A stretch of 52,500 bases of DNA, taken from assembly GCF_003863965.1 (NCBI RefSeq), contig NZ_RRCN01000001.1, forward strand, positions 1,956,175 to 2,008,674. Reading direction: 5' to 3'. The stretch's first letter is position 1; each line of letters begins with the position of its first letter. Below the pieces are notes generated by a model. It was not told the DNA's origin. It did no database searches and was given only the letters and a program-made list of their open reading frames with translations. This DNA is from Paenibacillus oralis (GTDB taxonomy: Bacteria > Bacillota > Bacilli > Paenibacillales > Paenibacillaceae). This document shows positions 36,598 through 47,112 of the stretch, in pieces. A program made the position numbers and the translations under genes.

Positions 36598-37056
36598 ATT
36601 TAAGTAGCCCCTCCTGACGAAGCGTGTTGCAGTATAGTATGACAATCCTCTCTTCATGGAGTGGGGAAGAGGCCCTGTTTTGCCGGAAATGGGCCCGGCG
36701 GAAGTTAGGCTGAACATGGCGTGTCAAAGCGGGAATCTGGACATAGGATGAAGGGAAGGCCGTTTAGCGGCTTTCGCCAACCTTGGGAGGGCCGCCAAGC
36801 CTTCTTTAGGGGAGGGTACAGTCAAGGGGCGGAGAACCGAAGGTTCTTCGCCTCCTTCCTTTTCGGCCAAGGTGCTCGGGGGACGGGGAACATGGCGGCT
36901 TCGCTTTAGGTACTGTTTTTTAAACTTGCAATTTAGTGGCAAATAGGTTTTACTAATGTGTGATATGGATATGTTAGTGAAGGAAAACGATCCGTAAGGG
37001 ACGATTTCGCCTTTGCTTTATAGTGAACTATTTGCGTGAGAGGAAGTGTCCGTAAC
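36598..37056. other. Intergenic region upstream of the subtilase and rpoE
   Basis: No gene is supported here. About 36735-36900 is rich in short complementary runs, for example CCTTGG (36781) and CCAAGG (about 36869), and GAACCGAAGGTTC, in a C/G/A-rich segment that could be a structured leader of the minus-strand subtilase. Near 36926-36954, TTGCAA-17-TTTACT is a weak candidate promoter for rpoE. Confidence 0.4.
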
Positions 37057-37629
37057 GTGAGTACCCCGCTCAATTTGAACATCGACCCGGAGAAGGTTCA
37101 GGAAATCCCGATGGTCGACTTGGCCTTTATGATTCTGAAAGCGGCGAACACGCCGTATTACTACCGCGACCTGATGAACGAGGTTGCTAAGCTCCGCAGA
37201 ATGTCGGAGGAACAAATCAACGAAGCGATTGCTCAACTCTATACGGAAATTAATATCGATGGACGGTTTGCCTGCGTAGGCACCAATCTGTGGGGCCTCA
37301 AGCGCTGGTACCCGGTCGACCGCTCGGAGGATCCGGTGGCCAGCTCCAAACGTCCGCGCATCATTAACGATGACGACGACGATTTGGAAGACGAGGATTT
37401 CGTGGAGGAAGAAGACGGATACATCTCCGACGAGGACGAAGATTACGATGCCTTGGACGAGGATGGGGAAGATGAGTTGTTCCCTGACGACGATGAAGAC
37501 GAGGTGGATGAAGTCGAAGACGACACCCTGCTCGACGAAGAGGAGATAGAGGACGAGGACGCCCTCGCCGATGAAGAAGACGAATTGGACAGCGAAGACG
37601 ATTACGACGACAACAACGATGACGACTGA
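37057..37629 (+). CDS. rpoE: DNA-directed RNA polymerase subunit delta
   Basis: The delta subunit of Gram-positive RNA polymerase raises specificity and speeds recycling. The 190-aa protein has the folded HARE-HTH domain at about 10-85 (EIPMVDLAFMILKAANTPYY, FACVGTNLWGLKRWYP) and an intrinsically disordered, very acidic C-terminal half of Asp and Glu runs ending in DDYDDNNDDD. The GTG start at 37057 follows AGAGGAAG by about 11 bases; GTG 37036 is also in frame. It lies directly before pyrG, as in Bacillus. Confidence 0.95.
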   Translation: MSTPLNLNIDPEKVQEIPMVDLAFMILKAANTPYYYRDLMNEVAKLRRMSEEQINEAIAQLYTEINIDGRFACVGTNLWGLKRWYPVDRSEDPVASSKRPRIINDDDDDLEDEDFVEEEDGYISDEDEDYDALDEDGEDELFPDDDEDEVDEVEDDTLLDEEEIEDEDALADEEDELDSEDDYDDNNDDD

Positions 37630-37702
37630 TTATGGGTTGTTGCCCTTTTTACGTGAGGGAACGCTGCCTTAAATTGTTCAAGGTATGCCTGCAGCACCTG
37701 AC

Positions 37703-37731
37703 TTGACACAGGCAGGGGTAACGGGTAAACT
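37703..37731 (+). promoter_or_regulatory. Promoter of pyrG
   Basis: TTGACA (37703-37708), 17 bp and TAAACT (37726-37731). Seven bases later the sequence is GGGC (37739-37742), the same start context as B. subtilis pyrG. Confidence 0.8.
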
Positions 37732-37738
37732 ATTGCAT

Positions 37739-37825
37739 GGGCTTATGATTCAAACCTATAAAATAACGAATTTTTCAAAAAAGTGCCCCGACTTACTCGG
37801 GTGTCACTTTTTTGTTTTTTTTATG
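37739..37825 (+). promoter_or_regulatory. CTP-sensing attenuator leader of pyrG
   Basis: The predicted transcript begins GGGC and then carries a terminator: AAAAAAGTG..CCCGA pairs with TCGGG..CACTTTTTT (37777-37811) followed by a long T run. The 5' strand of the stem contains GCCCC. In B. subtilis low CTP makes polymerase stutter at the GGGC start and add extra G residues. These pair with the C-rich 5' strand and block termination. The layout here fits that mechanism. Confidence 0.75.
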
Positions 37826-37906
37826 CCCATTTGGCTATGATTCACCGTTTAATGGGTTACGCTAATGATCGCTGACGATCCAAGTTCCCCCGAATTTCTG
37901 GAGTAA

Positions 37907-39547
<1,641 letters not shown>

Positions 39548-39685
39548 GCCCTTTGGGCTGTATTCCGCGCCAAGCCCGTAAGCCGGCGGGCGCGGAAAGG
39601 CCAGGTTGTCCCGCTCTTCTCACCAAACCGGGGCATCCGCCTGAAATCCGGCCTGTGAAATTTTAAGTCTCTTTTTTCCAGTAGA

Positions 39686-39713
39686 GAAGGGATTTCCAAA
39701 TTAAGGGCGAATA
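39686..39713 (+). promoter_or_regulatory. Possible sigma-H-like promoter of spo0F
   Basis: AAGGGATTT followed after 10 to 11 bp by GGCGAATAC resembles the sigma-H elements (RNAGGAWWW and RNNGAATWW) with mismatches and slightly short spacing. Sigma-H control of spo0F is known in Bacillus. The call is weak. Confidence 0.3.
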
Positions 39714-39760
39714 CTTAGTATTACCAGGATTACAGGGTTGATTCGGTGGGAGGTTTTTCC

Positions 39761-40138
39761 GTGGAAGAGAAGAAAGTGTTAATTGTCGACGATCAGAACG
39801 GTATCCGCATTTTATTGATGGAAGTCTTCAGCAGCGAAGGGTATAAAACGTTTCAGGCGGCCAACGGCAAAATGGCTTTGGAAATCGTCCGCAGCGATTC
39901 ACCGGATTTGGTGCTTCTCGACATGAAAATCCCGGGAATGGACGGACTTGAAATCCTCAAGCACATCAAGGAGGTCAATCCGGACATCAAAGTCATTATG
40001 ATGACGGCTTACGGTGAGCTGGACATGATTAAAGAAGCGACCGAACTTGGGGCCCTGATGCATTTTACGAAGCCTTTTGACATTGATGAAATGCGAGTGG
40101 CGGTGAACATGCTGCTGAAAGGCGGCGCCGTCATTTAG
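39761..40138 (+). CDS. spo0F: Sporulation initiation phosphotransferase Spo0F
   Basis: The 125-aa single-domain receiver passes phosphate from sporulation kinases to Spo0B in the phosphorelay. It has the acidic pocket Asp10-Asp11 (LIVDDQNG), the phospho-acceptor Asp54 ([12 protein letters not shown]), Thr in MMTAYGE and Lys in FTKPFDIDE. There is no output domain. GTG 39761 follows GGGAGG by 7 bases; GTG 39746 lies before that site. It lies between pyrG and fba as in B. subtilis. The sensor kinase at 12614 is a plausible partner. Confidence 0.96.
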   Translation: MEEKKVLIVDDQNGIRILLMEVFSSEGYKTFQAANGKMALEIVRSDSPDLVLLDMKIPGMDGLEILKHIKEVNPDIKVIMMTAYGELDMIKEATELGALMHFTKPFDIDEMRVAVNMLLKGGAVI

Positions 40139-40147
40139 TTGGAAGTG

Positions 40148-40211
40148 AACCTCCTTGAGGAGTTCGAAGCGTGCTATCGCTTTGGAGTCCTTATAGGGAG
40201 GTTCTTTTTTT
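40148..40211 (+). terminator. Terminator after spo0F
   Basis: GAACCTCC pairs with GGAGGTTC across a long internally structured loop, then T7. Confidence 0.85.
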
Positions 40212-40304
40212 AATGCTGGAGGGAGCATCTGCCTGGCGTAAGTCGAGATAACGCTTGTTGAGGGACCGTTGACCCGGGACATGGCAGGTGGCGGTTCGGC
40301 TGAC

Positions 40305-40490
40305 CAAATGCAAAAGTGCAGGCGGTTCTTGTCGAAGCACCTCAAAATGAGCGGTCCAAGTGCAAAAGTACATTTCATTTTCGCCGTTTTGATCCAAATT
40401 GCCTGCAAGCTCCATTTTCAAATGCACTTTTGCACCTCATCGCTCTAACCAGCCCGAATTCGGCTCATTTCAACTGCACTTTTGCATTTC
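40305..40490. repeat. Four-unit TGCAAAAGTGCA element, copy 1
   Basis: Forward cores TGCAAAAGTGCA (40309-40320) and TGCAAAAGTACA (40361-40372) are followed by reverse cores TGCACTTTTGCA (40423-40434 and 40475-40486). Spacing is 52, 74 and 52 bp, a mirror-symmetric layout like that of the 185-bp elements. Reverse-complemented, it aligns with copy 2 at 47113, so it is inserted in the opposite orientation. It lies about 100 bp after the spo0F terminator. Bases 40491-40630 show nothing else clear. Confidence 0.83.
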
Positions 40491-40645
40491 GAGAGAGTTG
40501 GTAGATCCCCGGTTCGCCTAGCCGGCCATCCGGTTCCCCTCCCTGCGCCAAATTAGGAGTGCAGAGTGCCCCGGCCGCTTCTCGCCGCAGGTAAATGCTT
40601 GCTTCCGCCGCCCTAGAAAGCTCCAATAGTAATTTTGACAAGTTG

Positions 40646-40654
40646 TGGTATAAT
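40646..40654 (+). promoter_or_regulatory. Extended -10 promoter of fba
   Basis: TGGTATAAT is a consensus extended -10. No well-placed -35 is seen; TTGACA at 40635-40640 is only 8 bp away. Confidence 0.6.
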
Positions 40655-40719
40655 AAAAAAGTGTGTGAATGTCGGCTAAAATAAGATAAAATCCCACATC
40701 CTTAGGAGGATTGAAACCA

Positions 40720-41574
40720 ATGCCATTAGTATCGATGACAGACATGTTGAACAAAGCGCTTCAAGGCAAATACGCAGTGGGTCAATACAACATCAACAAC
40801 CTGGAATGGACCCAAGCGATTCTCGCTGCCGCCGAAGAAGAGAAGTCCCCGGTGATCCTTGGCGTATCCGAGGGTGCAGCCCGCCATATGGGCGGCTTCT
40901 ACACCATTGTTAAAATGGTGGAAGGCTTGCTGCATGACATGAAAATTACCGTACCTGTAGCCATCCATCTTGACCATGGTTCCAGTTTTGATAAATGTAA
41001 GGAAGCGATCGACGCCGGATTTACTTCCGTCATGATCGACGGCTCCCATCATCCGATCGACGAAAACATCGCCATGACGAAGAAAGTCGTTGAATACGCT
41101 CATGCCAAAGGCGTTTCCGTGGAAGCGGAAGTTGGTACCGTTGGCGGTCAGGAAGACGACGTTTCCGGCGGCATTCAATATGCCGACCTGAACGAATGCA
41201 TCCGCATCGTAAACGAAACCGCAATCGACACGCTGGCTCCGGCACTTGGCTCCGTGCATGGTCCTTACCATGGCGAACCGAACCTCGGCTTCAAAGAAAT
41301 GGAAGAAATCCGCGACGCGGTGAAGCTGCCGCTTGTATTGCACGGCGGGACTGGCATTCCTACCCATGACATCCAAAAAGCGATTTCGCTCGGCACTTCC
41401 AAAATCAACGTAAATACGGAAAATCAAATCGAGTTCACCAAGGCGGTTCGCGAAGTGCTTGCCGCAAAACCGGACGTATACGATCCGCGTAAGTACATCG
41501 TTCCAGGCCGCGACGCCATCAAGGCAACGGTTATCGGAAAAATCCGTGAGTTTGGTTCCAACAACAAAGCCTAA
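40720..41574 (+). CDS. fba: Class II fructose-bisphosphate aldolase
   Basis: It cleaves fructose 1,6-bisphosphate to two triose phosphates in glycolysis and works in reverse in gluconeogenesis. The 284-aa zinc enzyme has the metal-ligand segment [52 protein letters not shown] and KINVNTENQ are further family motifs. AGGAGG at 40703-40708 serves ATG 40720; a TTG at 40711 is too close. It follows spo0F as in Bacillus. Confidence 0.96.
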   Translation: MPLVSMTDMLNKALQGKYAVGQYNINNLEWTQAILAAAEEEKSPVILGVSEGAARHMGGFYTIVKMVEGLLHDMKITVPVAIHLDHGSSFDKCKEAIDAGFTSVMIDGSHHPIDENIAMTKKVVEYAHAKGVSVEAEVGTVGGQEDDVSGGIQYADLNECIRIVNETAIDTLAPALGSVHGPYHGEPNLGFKEMEEIRDAVKLPLVLHGGTGIPTHDIQKAISLGTSKINVNTENQIEFTKAVREVLAAKPDVYDPRKYIVPGRDAIKATVIGKIREFGSNNKA

Positions 41575-41674
41575 GGGCTTTTGGTAGGCTTGCATACCTT
41601 CCTGTACGGGGAGCTTTGTCCGGTGTCATCGGACCGCCCTAGGGAACTGGCTGGTCCAGCTGAATAAGGTGACT

Positions 41675-41711
41675 TGGAAAGTACACCGCTTAGACGGTGT
41701 CTTTCCATTTT
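41675..41711 (+). terminator. Terminator after fba
   Basis: TGGAAAGTACACCG pairs with CGGTGTCTTTCCA (one bulge), followed by TTTT. Confidence 0.82.
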
Positions 41712-41775
41712 CACCGCAAATAACGTGGCTTAGGTTCGTTTGCCGACGCAAATACGTAGGGGGATCCTTGAACTT

Positions 41776-43029
41776 ATGGAGAAATTAATGATCCGTGGCG
41801 GACGTCCGCTGCGCGGCAGCGTCTCGATTAGCGGCGCTAAGAACAGTGCGATCGCGTTGATTCCGGCTGCGATTCTGGCGGAATCGGAGGTCGTGCTCGA
41901 CAACCTGCCGGTTCTGAGCGATGTGGCCGTGTACGCGGAAATTTTGGGAGAACTCGGAGCCCGAGTTCAGTGGGAAGGCAACCAGATGCGCATCGACCCA
42001 GCCGACATCAGATCGATTCCGATGCCCAATGGACCCGTTAAGAAGTTGCGCGCTTCCTATTATATGATGGGAGCCTTGTTAGGACGGTTTAAGGAAGCGA
42101 CGATCGGTTTGCCGGGCGGCTGCAATTTTGAGCCCCGTCCGATCGACCAACATATCAAAGGATTTGAAGCGCTTGGCGCGACCGTGACGAATGAGCACGG
42201 ATCGATTCATTTGCATGCCAAGGAGCTGCGCGGAGCCAAAATTTATTTGGACGTCAGCAGCGTCGGGGCAACGATCAATATTATGCTGGCGGCTACGCGA
42301 GCCAAAGGCGCAACGATTATCGAAAACGCGGCCAAAGAGCCTGAAATTATAGATGTAGCCACCCTGCTGAATTCCATGGGGGCGATTATTAAAGGCGCCG
42401 GAACGGAAACGATCCGGATCGAAGGCGTCACGGAGCTTAAAGGCTGCCGTCATTCCATTATTCCCGACCGAATCCAGGCCGGTACCTATATGATCGCGGC
42501 GGCCGCCACGCGCGGCAACGTCCTGATCGACGGGGTGATCCCCAAGCATCTTGAGGCGTTGACCGCCAAACTGCTCGAAATGGGCGCTGAGGTCGAAGAG
42601 TTGGATGAGAGCATTCGCGTTATCGGCCAATCCTCTTACGGACATGTCGATGTCAAGGCATTAGTCTACCCCGGTTTTCCGACCGATATTCAATCCCCGA
42701 TGACAAGTCTCTTAACTCAGGCGAACGGAGTAAGCGTGCTGAGCGACTTTGTCTATAGCAACCGGTTTAAGCACGTCCCGGAACTGGTGCGGATGGGAGC
42801 GAAAATCCGGGTGGAGGGCCGATCGGCGATTATCGAAGGCGCCAAGCTGAATGCGGCTAAAGTGAAAGCGGCCGATTTGCGCGCCGGTGCGGCGCTTGTA
42901 GTGGCCGGTTTAACCGTAGAAGAAGGGATTACCGAAGTATCGGGCGTTGAACTGATCGACCGCGGCTACGACCATCTCGTAACTAATTTGCGGGCTTTGG
43001 GCGCGGATGTTTGGCGAGAGGCGGAATAA
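41776..43029 (+). CDS. murA: UDP-N-acetylglucosamine 1-carboxyvinyltransferase
   Basis: MurA transfers enolpyruvate to UDP-GlcNAc, the first committed step of peptidoglycan synthesis. The 417-aa protein has the catalytic loop [16 protein letters not shown] with Cys116, plus SISGAKNSA and [14 protein letters not shown]. The Cys is kept, so fosfomycin sensitivity is expected. It begins MEKLMIRGG at ATG 41776, behind GGGGGAT; a later ATG at 41788 is possible. It lies between fba and rho, the place of the second MurA (murAA or murZ type) in Bacillus. Confidence 0.96.
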   Translation: MEKLMIRGGRPLRGSVSISGAKNSAIALIPAAILAESEVVLDNLPVLSDVAVYAEILGELGARVQWEGNQMRIDPADIRSIPMPNGPVKKLRASYYMMGALLGRFKEATIGLPGGCNFEPRPIDQHIKGFEALGATVTNEHGSIHLHAKELRGAKIYLDVSSVGATINIMLAATRAKGATIIENAAKEPEIIDVATLLNSMGAIIKGAGTETIRIEGVTELKGCRHSIIPDRIQAGTYMIAAAATRGNVLIDGVIPKHLEALTAKLLEMGAEVEELDESIRVIGQSSYGHVDVKALVYPGFPTDIQSPMTSLLTQANGVSVLSDFVYSNRFKHVPELVRMGAKIRVEGRSAIIEGAKLNAAKVKAADLRAGAALVVAGLTVEEGITEVSGVELIDRGYDHLVTNLRALGADVWREAE

Positions 43030-43142
43030 CTTTTTCGCCCCTTGCATAAGTTCCCAAAGAACGGGAATAATAGGGTCAGAAGTCTATTATTTTTATTTTA
43101 CTTCATAGATTCCAAAAAAATTGAATAGGTGGTTATTTTATT

Positions 43143-44513
43143 ATGGATCTGCAAATCGCCGATTTGGAAGGGATGAAACTGACCGAGCTGTACAAGCTTG
43201 CGAAGCAGTATCAGATTCCTTATTACGGCCAGTTGAAAAAGAAAGAATTGATTTTCGCAATTTTAAGGGCGCAGGCAGAACAGAGCGGGCTGATGTTTAT
43301 GGAGGGCGTGCTCGAGATTTTGCCGGAAGGGTACGGTTTCCTAAGGCCGATCAATTATTTGCCCAGCACGGAAGACATTTATATTTCCGCTTCCCAAATC
43401 CGCAAGTTCGATCTGCGAACGGGGGACCTCGTCTCCGGGAAGTGCCGGGCTCCGAAAGAAAACGAACGTTATTTCGGACTCCTGCAGGTTAACGCCGTCA
43501 ACGGAGAAGATCCTGTCATTGCCTCCGAACGGCTGCACTTCCCGGCGCTTACTCCGCTTTATCCGCAGAAGAAGCTCGTGCTGGAAACTTCCCCAACCCA
43601 CTTATCCACCCGCATCATGGATCTACTTGCCCCGGTCGGACTCGGACAACGCGGTTTGATCGTGGCGCCGCCAAAAGCAGGGAAGACGCTGCTGCTCAAA
43701 GAAATCGCCAACAGCATTTCCACCAACAACCCCGATATCGAGTTATTCGTATTGCTGATCGACGAACGTCCGGAAGAAGTGACGGATATGCAGCGTTCGG
43801 TAAAAGGCGAAGTCATCGCTTCCACGTTTGACGAACTTCCGGAGAATCATATCAAGGTGGCGGAGCTGGTATTGCAGCGCGCATTGCGGCTGGTGGAGCA
43901 TAAGAAGGACGTCGTGATTCTGCTGGACAGCATCACGCGGCTTGCCCGGGCGTACAACTTGGTCGTTCCGCCGTCCGGCCGTACGCTTAGCGGGGGCATT
44001 GACCCTGCGGCTTTCCATCGTCCGAAGCGGTTTTTCGGCTCGGCCCGGAATGTGGAGGAGGGTGGCAGTCTGACGATTTTGGCGACCGCGCTGGTCGATA
44101 CGGGATCGCGGATGGACGACATCATTTATGAAGAATTTAAAGGCACCGGCAACATGGAGCTGCATTTGGACCGCAAGCTGGCGGAGCGCCGTATTTTCCC
44201 GGCTATCGATATCCGCCGTTCGGGAACGCGCCGCGAGGAAGTGCTGTTGACCAAGGAAGAGCTCGATACGATCTGGTCGATCCGCAAAAATATGAACGAT
44301 TCCTACGACTTTGTGGAAGGGTTCCTGAAAAAACTTCGGGATTCGAAGACAAACGCGGAATTTCTGGCTTCGTTCGATACGGCGGGCAGCGCGCCATCCG
44401 GAAGCGGGAGCGGGGGAGCGCGCCGTCCGGTTCGGACCGGTTCCGCTTCGTCTTCTTCGCGGACGGGTTCGTCGCAGACGAATGCCGGTTCGACGCATGG
44501 TTCGGGCGTATAA
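43143..44513 (+). CDS. rho: Transcription termination factor Rho
   Basis: The hexameric RNA helicase ends transcripts at C-rich sites. The 456-aa protein has the Rho N-terminal domain (1-45), the RNA-binding cold-shock domain (about 50-125, [16 protein letters not shown]), the P-loop APPKAGKT (175-182) and the Q and R loops ([17 protein letters not shown]). After about residue 418 comes a Ser/Gly/Arg-rich low-complexity tail ([20 protein letters not shown]) not present in B. subtilis Rho. TAGGTGG precedes ATG 43143. Confidence 0.97.
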   Translation: MDLQIADLEGMKLTELYKLAKQYQIPYYGQLKKKELIFAILRAQAEQSGLMFMEGVLEILPEGYGFLRPINYLPSTEDIYISASQIRKFDLRTGDLVSGKCRAPKENERYFGLLQVNAVNGEDPVIASERLHFPALTPLYPQKKLVLETSPTHLSTRIMDLLAPVGLGQRGLIVAPPKAGKTLLLKEIANSISTNNPDIELFVLLIDERPEEVTDMQRSVKGEVIASTFDELPENHIKVAELVLQRALRLVEHKKDVVILLDSITRLARAYNLVVPPSGRTLSGGIDPAAFHRPKRFFGSARNVEEGGSLTILATALVDTGSRMDDIIYEEFKGTGNMELHLDRKLAERRIFPAIDIRRSGTRREEVLLTKEELDTIWSIRKNMNDSYDFVEGFLKKLRDSKTNAEFLASFDTAGSAPSGSGSGGARRPVRTGSASSSSRTGSSQTNAGSTHGSGV

Positions 44514-44546
44514 TTTTTAAGATTGCCTAGTGAAGAGGAGAACATC

Positions 44547-45821
44547 ATGCATTTAGTTTATGCCGACGCTAAGGGACAGGTTTATGATCATCCGACGCTG
44601 TACGGGCTTGCCCGGAGCGGGGATATGGTCGTGGAGATTTTGGAGGATGAGTTGATCCCGCTGCCGGAGGGCGCTACGCTGGTGGGCCTGCCTTCCACAC
44701 GGCCGATCGGGATGGATCCGGACACGGGCGAGATGAAACCGCTCCCTGGCGATGTGCAGGCCGTGGGGGCCTTGCTGCCGCAAGGGTACACACGGCTTTG
44801 TCTTCCCGGCTATGTCAAAGCAGATAAAGACTACAAGCTGCCCTTGTTCGGCTACTCGGCGGTGGTCTGGAAGGACGGGCAATTTTATGTGACGGCCCGG
44901 CTGTCGGACGATCCCGAGAAATGGAATCCGCTCAATTGCGATCCGCTTGAGCTGAAAAATCAGGTGAAGGTTTTTAAAGCGCGTTATCCGGAAAATCGGC
45001 TGTACGAGCATTTGTCGAACTGCGCGCTCGGCTATGAGTGCCTGACGGCTTCCAATACGTTTCTGAACCGGTGGGAAGGGGCCGTGCCGGTATCATATTC
45101 CTGCAATGCGGGCTGTTTTGGCTGCATTTCCGAGCAGCCGGACGACAGCGGGTTTGTGGCGCCGCAGACGCGGATGAACTTTCGCCCGCGCGTGGAAGAG
45201 CTGGTCGAAGTGATGCTGGAGCACCTGAGAACGCCGGAATCGATCATCAGCTTCGGTCAAGGCTGCGAAGGTGAGCCTTCCACGCAAGCGAAGCTGATTA
45301 TTGAAGCGATCCGCGAAGTGCGGCGGCAAACCGATATGGGCTACATCAACATCAACACGAACGCGGGGCTCTCCGATCATATCCGCGGCATCGTTGACGC
45401 CGGGCTCGATTTGATGCGGGTCAGCACGATCAGCGCGCTGGACGGCCACTACAACGCGTATTATAAGCCGCGCGGCTACACGCTTGCCAATGTGGAGAAA
45501 TCGTTGAAGTACGCGGCGGAACAGGGAGTATATACCTCGATCAACTATTTGATTTTTCCCGGCGTAACCGACCGGGAGGAAGAGGTCGAGGCGATGATCG
45601 AATTCGCCCGCCGCACTAAGCTGAAGCTGATTCAACTCCGCAACCTGAACATCGACCCGGAAAGCTATCTGGAGCTGATCCCGAAAGCACAAGGTGAGTT
45701 ACTCGGAATGAAACAAGCGATTGAAATTTTTCAGGAAGAATTGCCTGACGTTGTGATTGGCTCGTACACTCATGTGCCTCCGTCCGAGTTGGCCCGCGTC
45801 AAGGCCAAGGTGCATGGATAA
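44547..45821 (+). CDS. Radical SAM protein of unknown function
   Basis: The 424-aa protein has a radical SAM core with the iron-sulfur motif Cys186-x3-Cys190-x2-Cys193 (SCNAGCFGC), followed by a TIM-barrel-type domain (ISFGQGCEGEPS, INTNAGLSD). The N-terminal 180 residues contain further cysteines (HLSNCALGYEC). The substrate cannot be told. It starts 33 bp after rho and lies before rpmE, so it may be co-transcribed with rho. AAGAGGAG lies 6 bases before ATG 44547; a TTG at 44523 is also in frame. Confidence 0.83.
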   Translation: MHLVYADAKGQVYDHPTLYGLARSGDMVVEILEDELIPLPEGATLVGLPSTRPIGMDPDTGEMKPLPGDVQAVGALLPQGYTRLCLPGYVKADKDYKLPLFGYSAVVWKDGQFYVTARLSDDPEKWNPLNCDPLELKNQVKVFKARYPENRLYEHLSNCALGYECLTASNTFLNRWEGAVPVSYSCNAGCFGCISEQPDDSGFVAPQTRMNFRPRVEELVEVMLEHLRTPESIISFGQGCEGEPSTQAKLIIEAIREVRRQTDMGYININTNAGLSDHIRGIVDAGLDLMRVSTISALDGHYNAYYKPRGYTLANVEKSLKYAAEQGVYTSINYLIFPGVTDREEEVEAMIEFARRTKLKLIQLRNLNIDPESYLELIPKAQGELLGMKQAIEIFQEELPDVVIGSYTHVPPSELARVKAKVHG

Positions 45822-45923
45822 AACAGGCAATTGCGCTGGTGGTATATGCCGTGCTATAATGCTTTTATGTGTCATTATAACTCTGTGCACGATTGAGGCT
45901 CAGGGCGGAAAGAGGTGAAAGTG

Positions 45924-46121
45924 ATGAAAGAAGCTATTCAACCCAAATATCACGTGACTACGGTTACTTGCGCTTGCGGCAATACCTTTGAAACGGGTTC
46001 CGTTAAACAAGAACTGCGCGTTGAAATTTGCTCCAACTGTCATCCATTCTTCACAGGTAAACAGAAATTCGTGGATGCCGGCGGACGTGTGGATAAATTC
46101 AAAAAGAAATACGGCATCTAA
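45924..46121 (+). CDS. rpmE: 50S ribosomal protein L31 (zinc-binding form)
   Basis: The 65-aa protein has the zinc ligands Cys16-x-Cys18 and Cys37-x-x-Cys40 (TCACGNTF and CSNCHPF), so it is the C+ form of bL31, replaced under zinc limitation by a C- paralogue in many Firmicutes. AAAGAGGTG precedes ATG 45924 by 6 bases. Its place after rho is conserved in Bacillus. A terminator follows. Confidence 0.97.
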   Translation: MKEAIQPKYHVTTVTCACGNTFETGSVKQELRVEICSNCHPFFTGKQKFVDAGGRVDKFKKKYGI

Positions 46122-46156
46122 GTTTATACAACCGGAATTTAGAAACTATGACGAGG

Positions 46157-46198
46157 AACGTCTCTCTCCATCATCTGATGGCGGGGGGCGTTTTTTTT
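46157..46198 (+). terminator. Terminator after rpmE
   Basis: ACGTCTCTC pairs (with G-T pairs) with GGGGGGCGT, with an inner CCATC/GATGG stem, followed by T8. Confidence 0.88.
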
Positions 46199-46249
46199 AT
46201 ATCAGTAAGGTATTAACACCACATTTATTTTTGGCGGAGGTGCTGTGTG

Positions 46250-46921
46250 ATGGAGTTTGAAGCTGTACATAAGGAGTGGCTTAAAGCGCATATGAAACTT
46301 CGTTCCTGCGAACGAAAAGGGCGCCTGGAACGGGGGCACGGGCACGGTGAGGAGCTGTTTTTGCGTAATGTGTGGTGGCCGCTGCGGAGGAACCTGGACG
46401 ACTTGCATCCGGAATATGAAATTATGGATTGGCGGGGAAGATCCTATTTTGCCGATTTTGCATGGCTGACGGGAGCAGTGAAGTGGATCATCGAAATTAA
46501 GGGCTATGGCCCGCATGTTCGCGATATGGACCGAAGCGGCTATTGTCGGGAATTAAACCGGGAGCTTTTCCTGCAAGCGCTAGGATTTCGGGTGATCTCA
46601 TTCGCTTACGATGACGTAGAGCGGCATCCCGAATTGTGCATTACGCTGCTGCGCATGCTGCTCAGCCGATACGAGGCAGTCCGGCCGGTTGGTGTGGCAA
46701 AAATGGCTTTGAAATCTACTCTGCTGTTTGCCGTGCAGTTAGGCAAGCCGGTGCGGCCAAAAGATGTAGCGGAGCATCTGGGCGTTAATCATCGGACGGC
46801 GGTCCGCTATTTGCAGCAGTTGTGCCAGATGGGCTGGCTGGTCCCAAAATGGAGCGGCTCCTCGGGCCGGGTACTGGCATATGAGGTCATGCGCAGAGAT
46901 TGGGATGCTTTCGATTGGTAG
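46250..46921 (+). CDS. Putative PD-(D/E)XK endonuclease with helix-turn-helix domain
   Basis: The 223-aa protein has a DUF559/Vsr-like nuclease core: Glu35 (HGEELFL), Asp69 (SYFADFAW) and Glu82-x-Lys84 (IIEIKGYG), then ELNRELFLQALGFRVISFAY. A winged-helix or HTH domain follows at about 155-215 (GKPVRPKDVAEHLGVNHRTA). GGAGGTG is 7 bases before ATG 46250. No methylase, transposase or repair partner is adjacent. Nuclease activity and DNA targeting are inferred from these motifs. Confidence 0.65.
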   Translation: MEFEAVHKEWLKAHMKLRSCERKGRLERGHGHGEELFLRNVWWPLRRNLDDLHPEYEIMDWRGRSYFADFAWLTGAVKWIIEIKGYGPHVRDMDRSGYCRELNRELFLQALGFRVISFAYDDVERHPELCITLLRMLLSRYEAVRPVGVAKMALKSTLLFAVQLGKPVRPKDVAEHLGVNHRTAVRYLQQLCQMGWLVPKWSGSSGRVLAYEVMRRDWDAFDW

Positions 46922-46990
46922 GCGGTAGTAGGTTGTAGGTTGTAGGTGGTGGTTGGAGGTTAGTGGTTAGTGGTTGGTTTGGAGGCGCGT
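46922..46990. repeat. GT-rich low-complexity tract
   Basis: Short imperfect repeats of GTAGGTT, GTGGTT and GGTTAGTG lie directly after the nuclease gene. They look like slippage-prone DNA. Between here and the element at 47113 there is a further repeated GAGCAGTGACGAA-type motif (47026-47070). Confidence 0.65.
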
Positions 46991-47112
46991 GGGTAGAGGG
47001 AAGGGGAGAATAAATGAATGAGTGAGTGATGAGCAGTGACGAAAAGCGGTGACGAAGAGCAGTGACGCTGCTCGATAGTTTGTGGGATGGTTTATTTACT
47101 CCGGCTTCGGCT

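Noticed and set aside
36721..36942. Small open frames on both strands in the gap before rpoE
   Set aside because: Pro/Arg/Gly-rich composition without a ribosome binding site; the DNA looks structured rather than coding.
40635..40654. TTGACA at 40635 as the -35 of the fba promoter
   Set aside because: It lies only 8 bp from TATAAT; the extended -10 alone is the better call.
46922..46990. Coding extension of the nuclease gene
   Set aside because: The gene ends in a clear stop and the following GT-rich tract is simple-sequence DNA.
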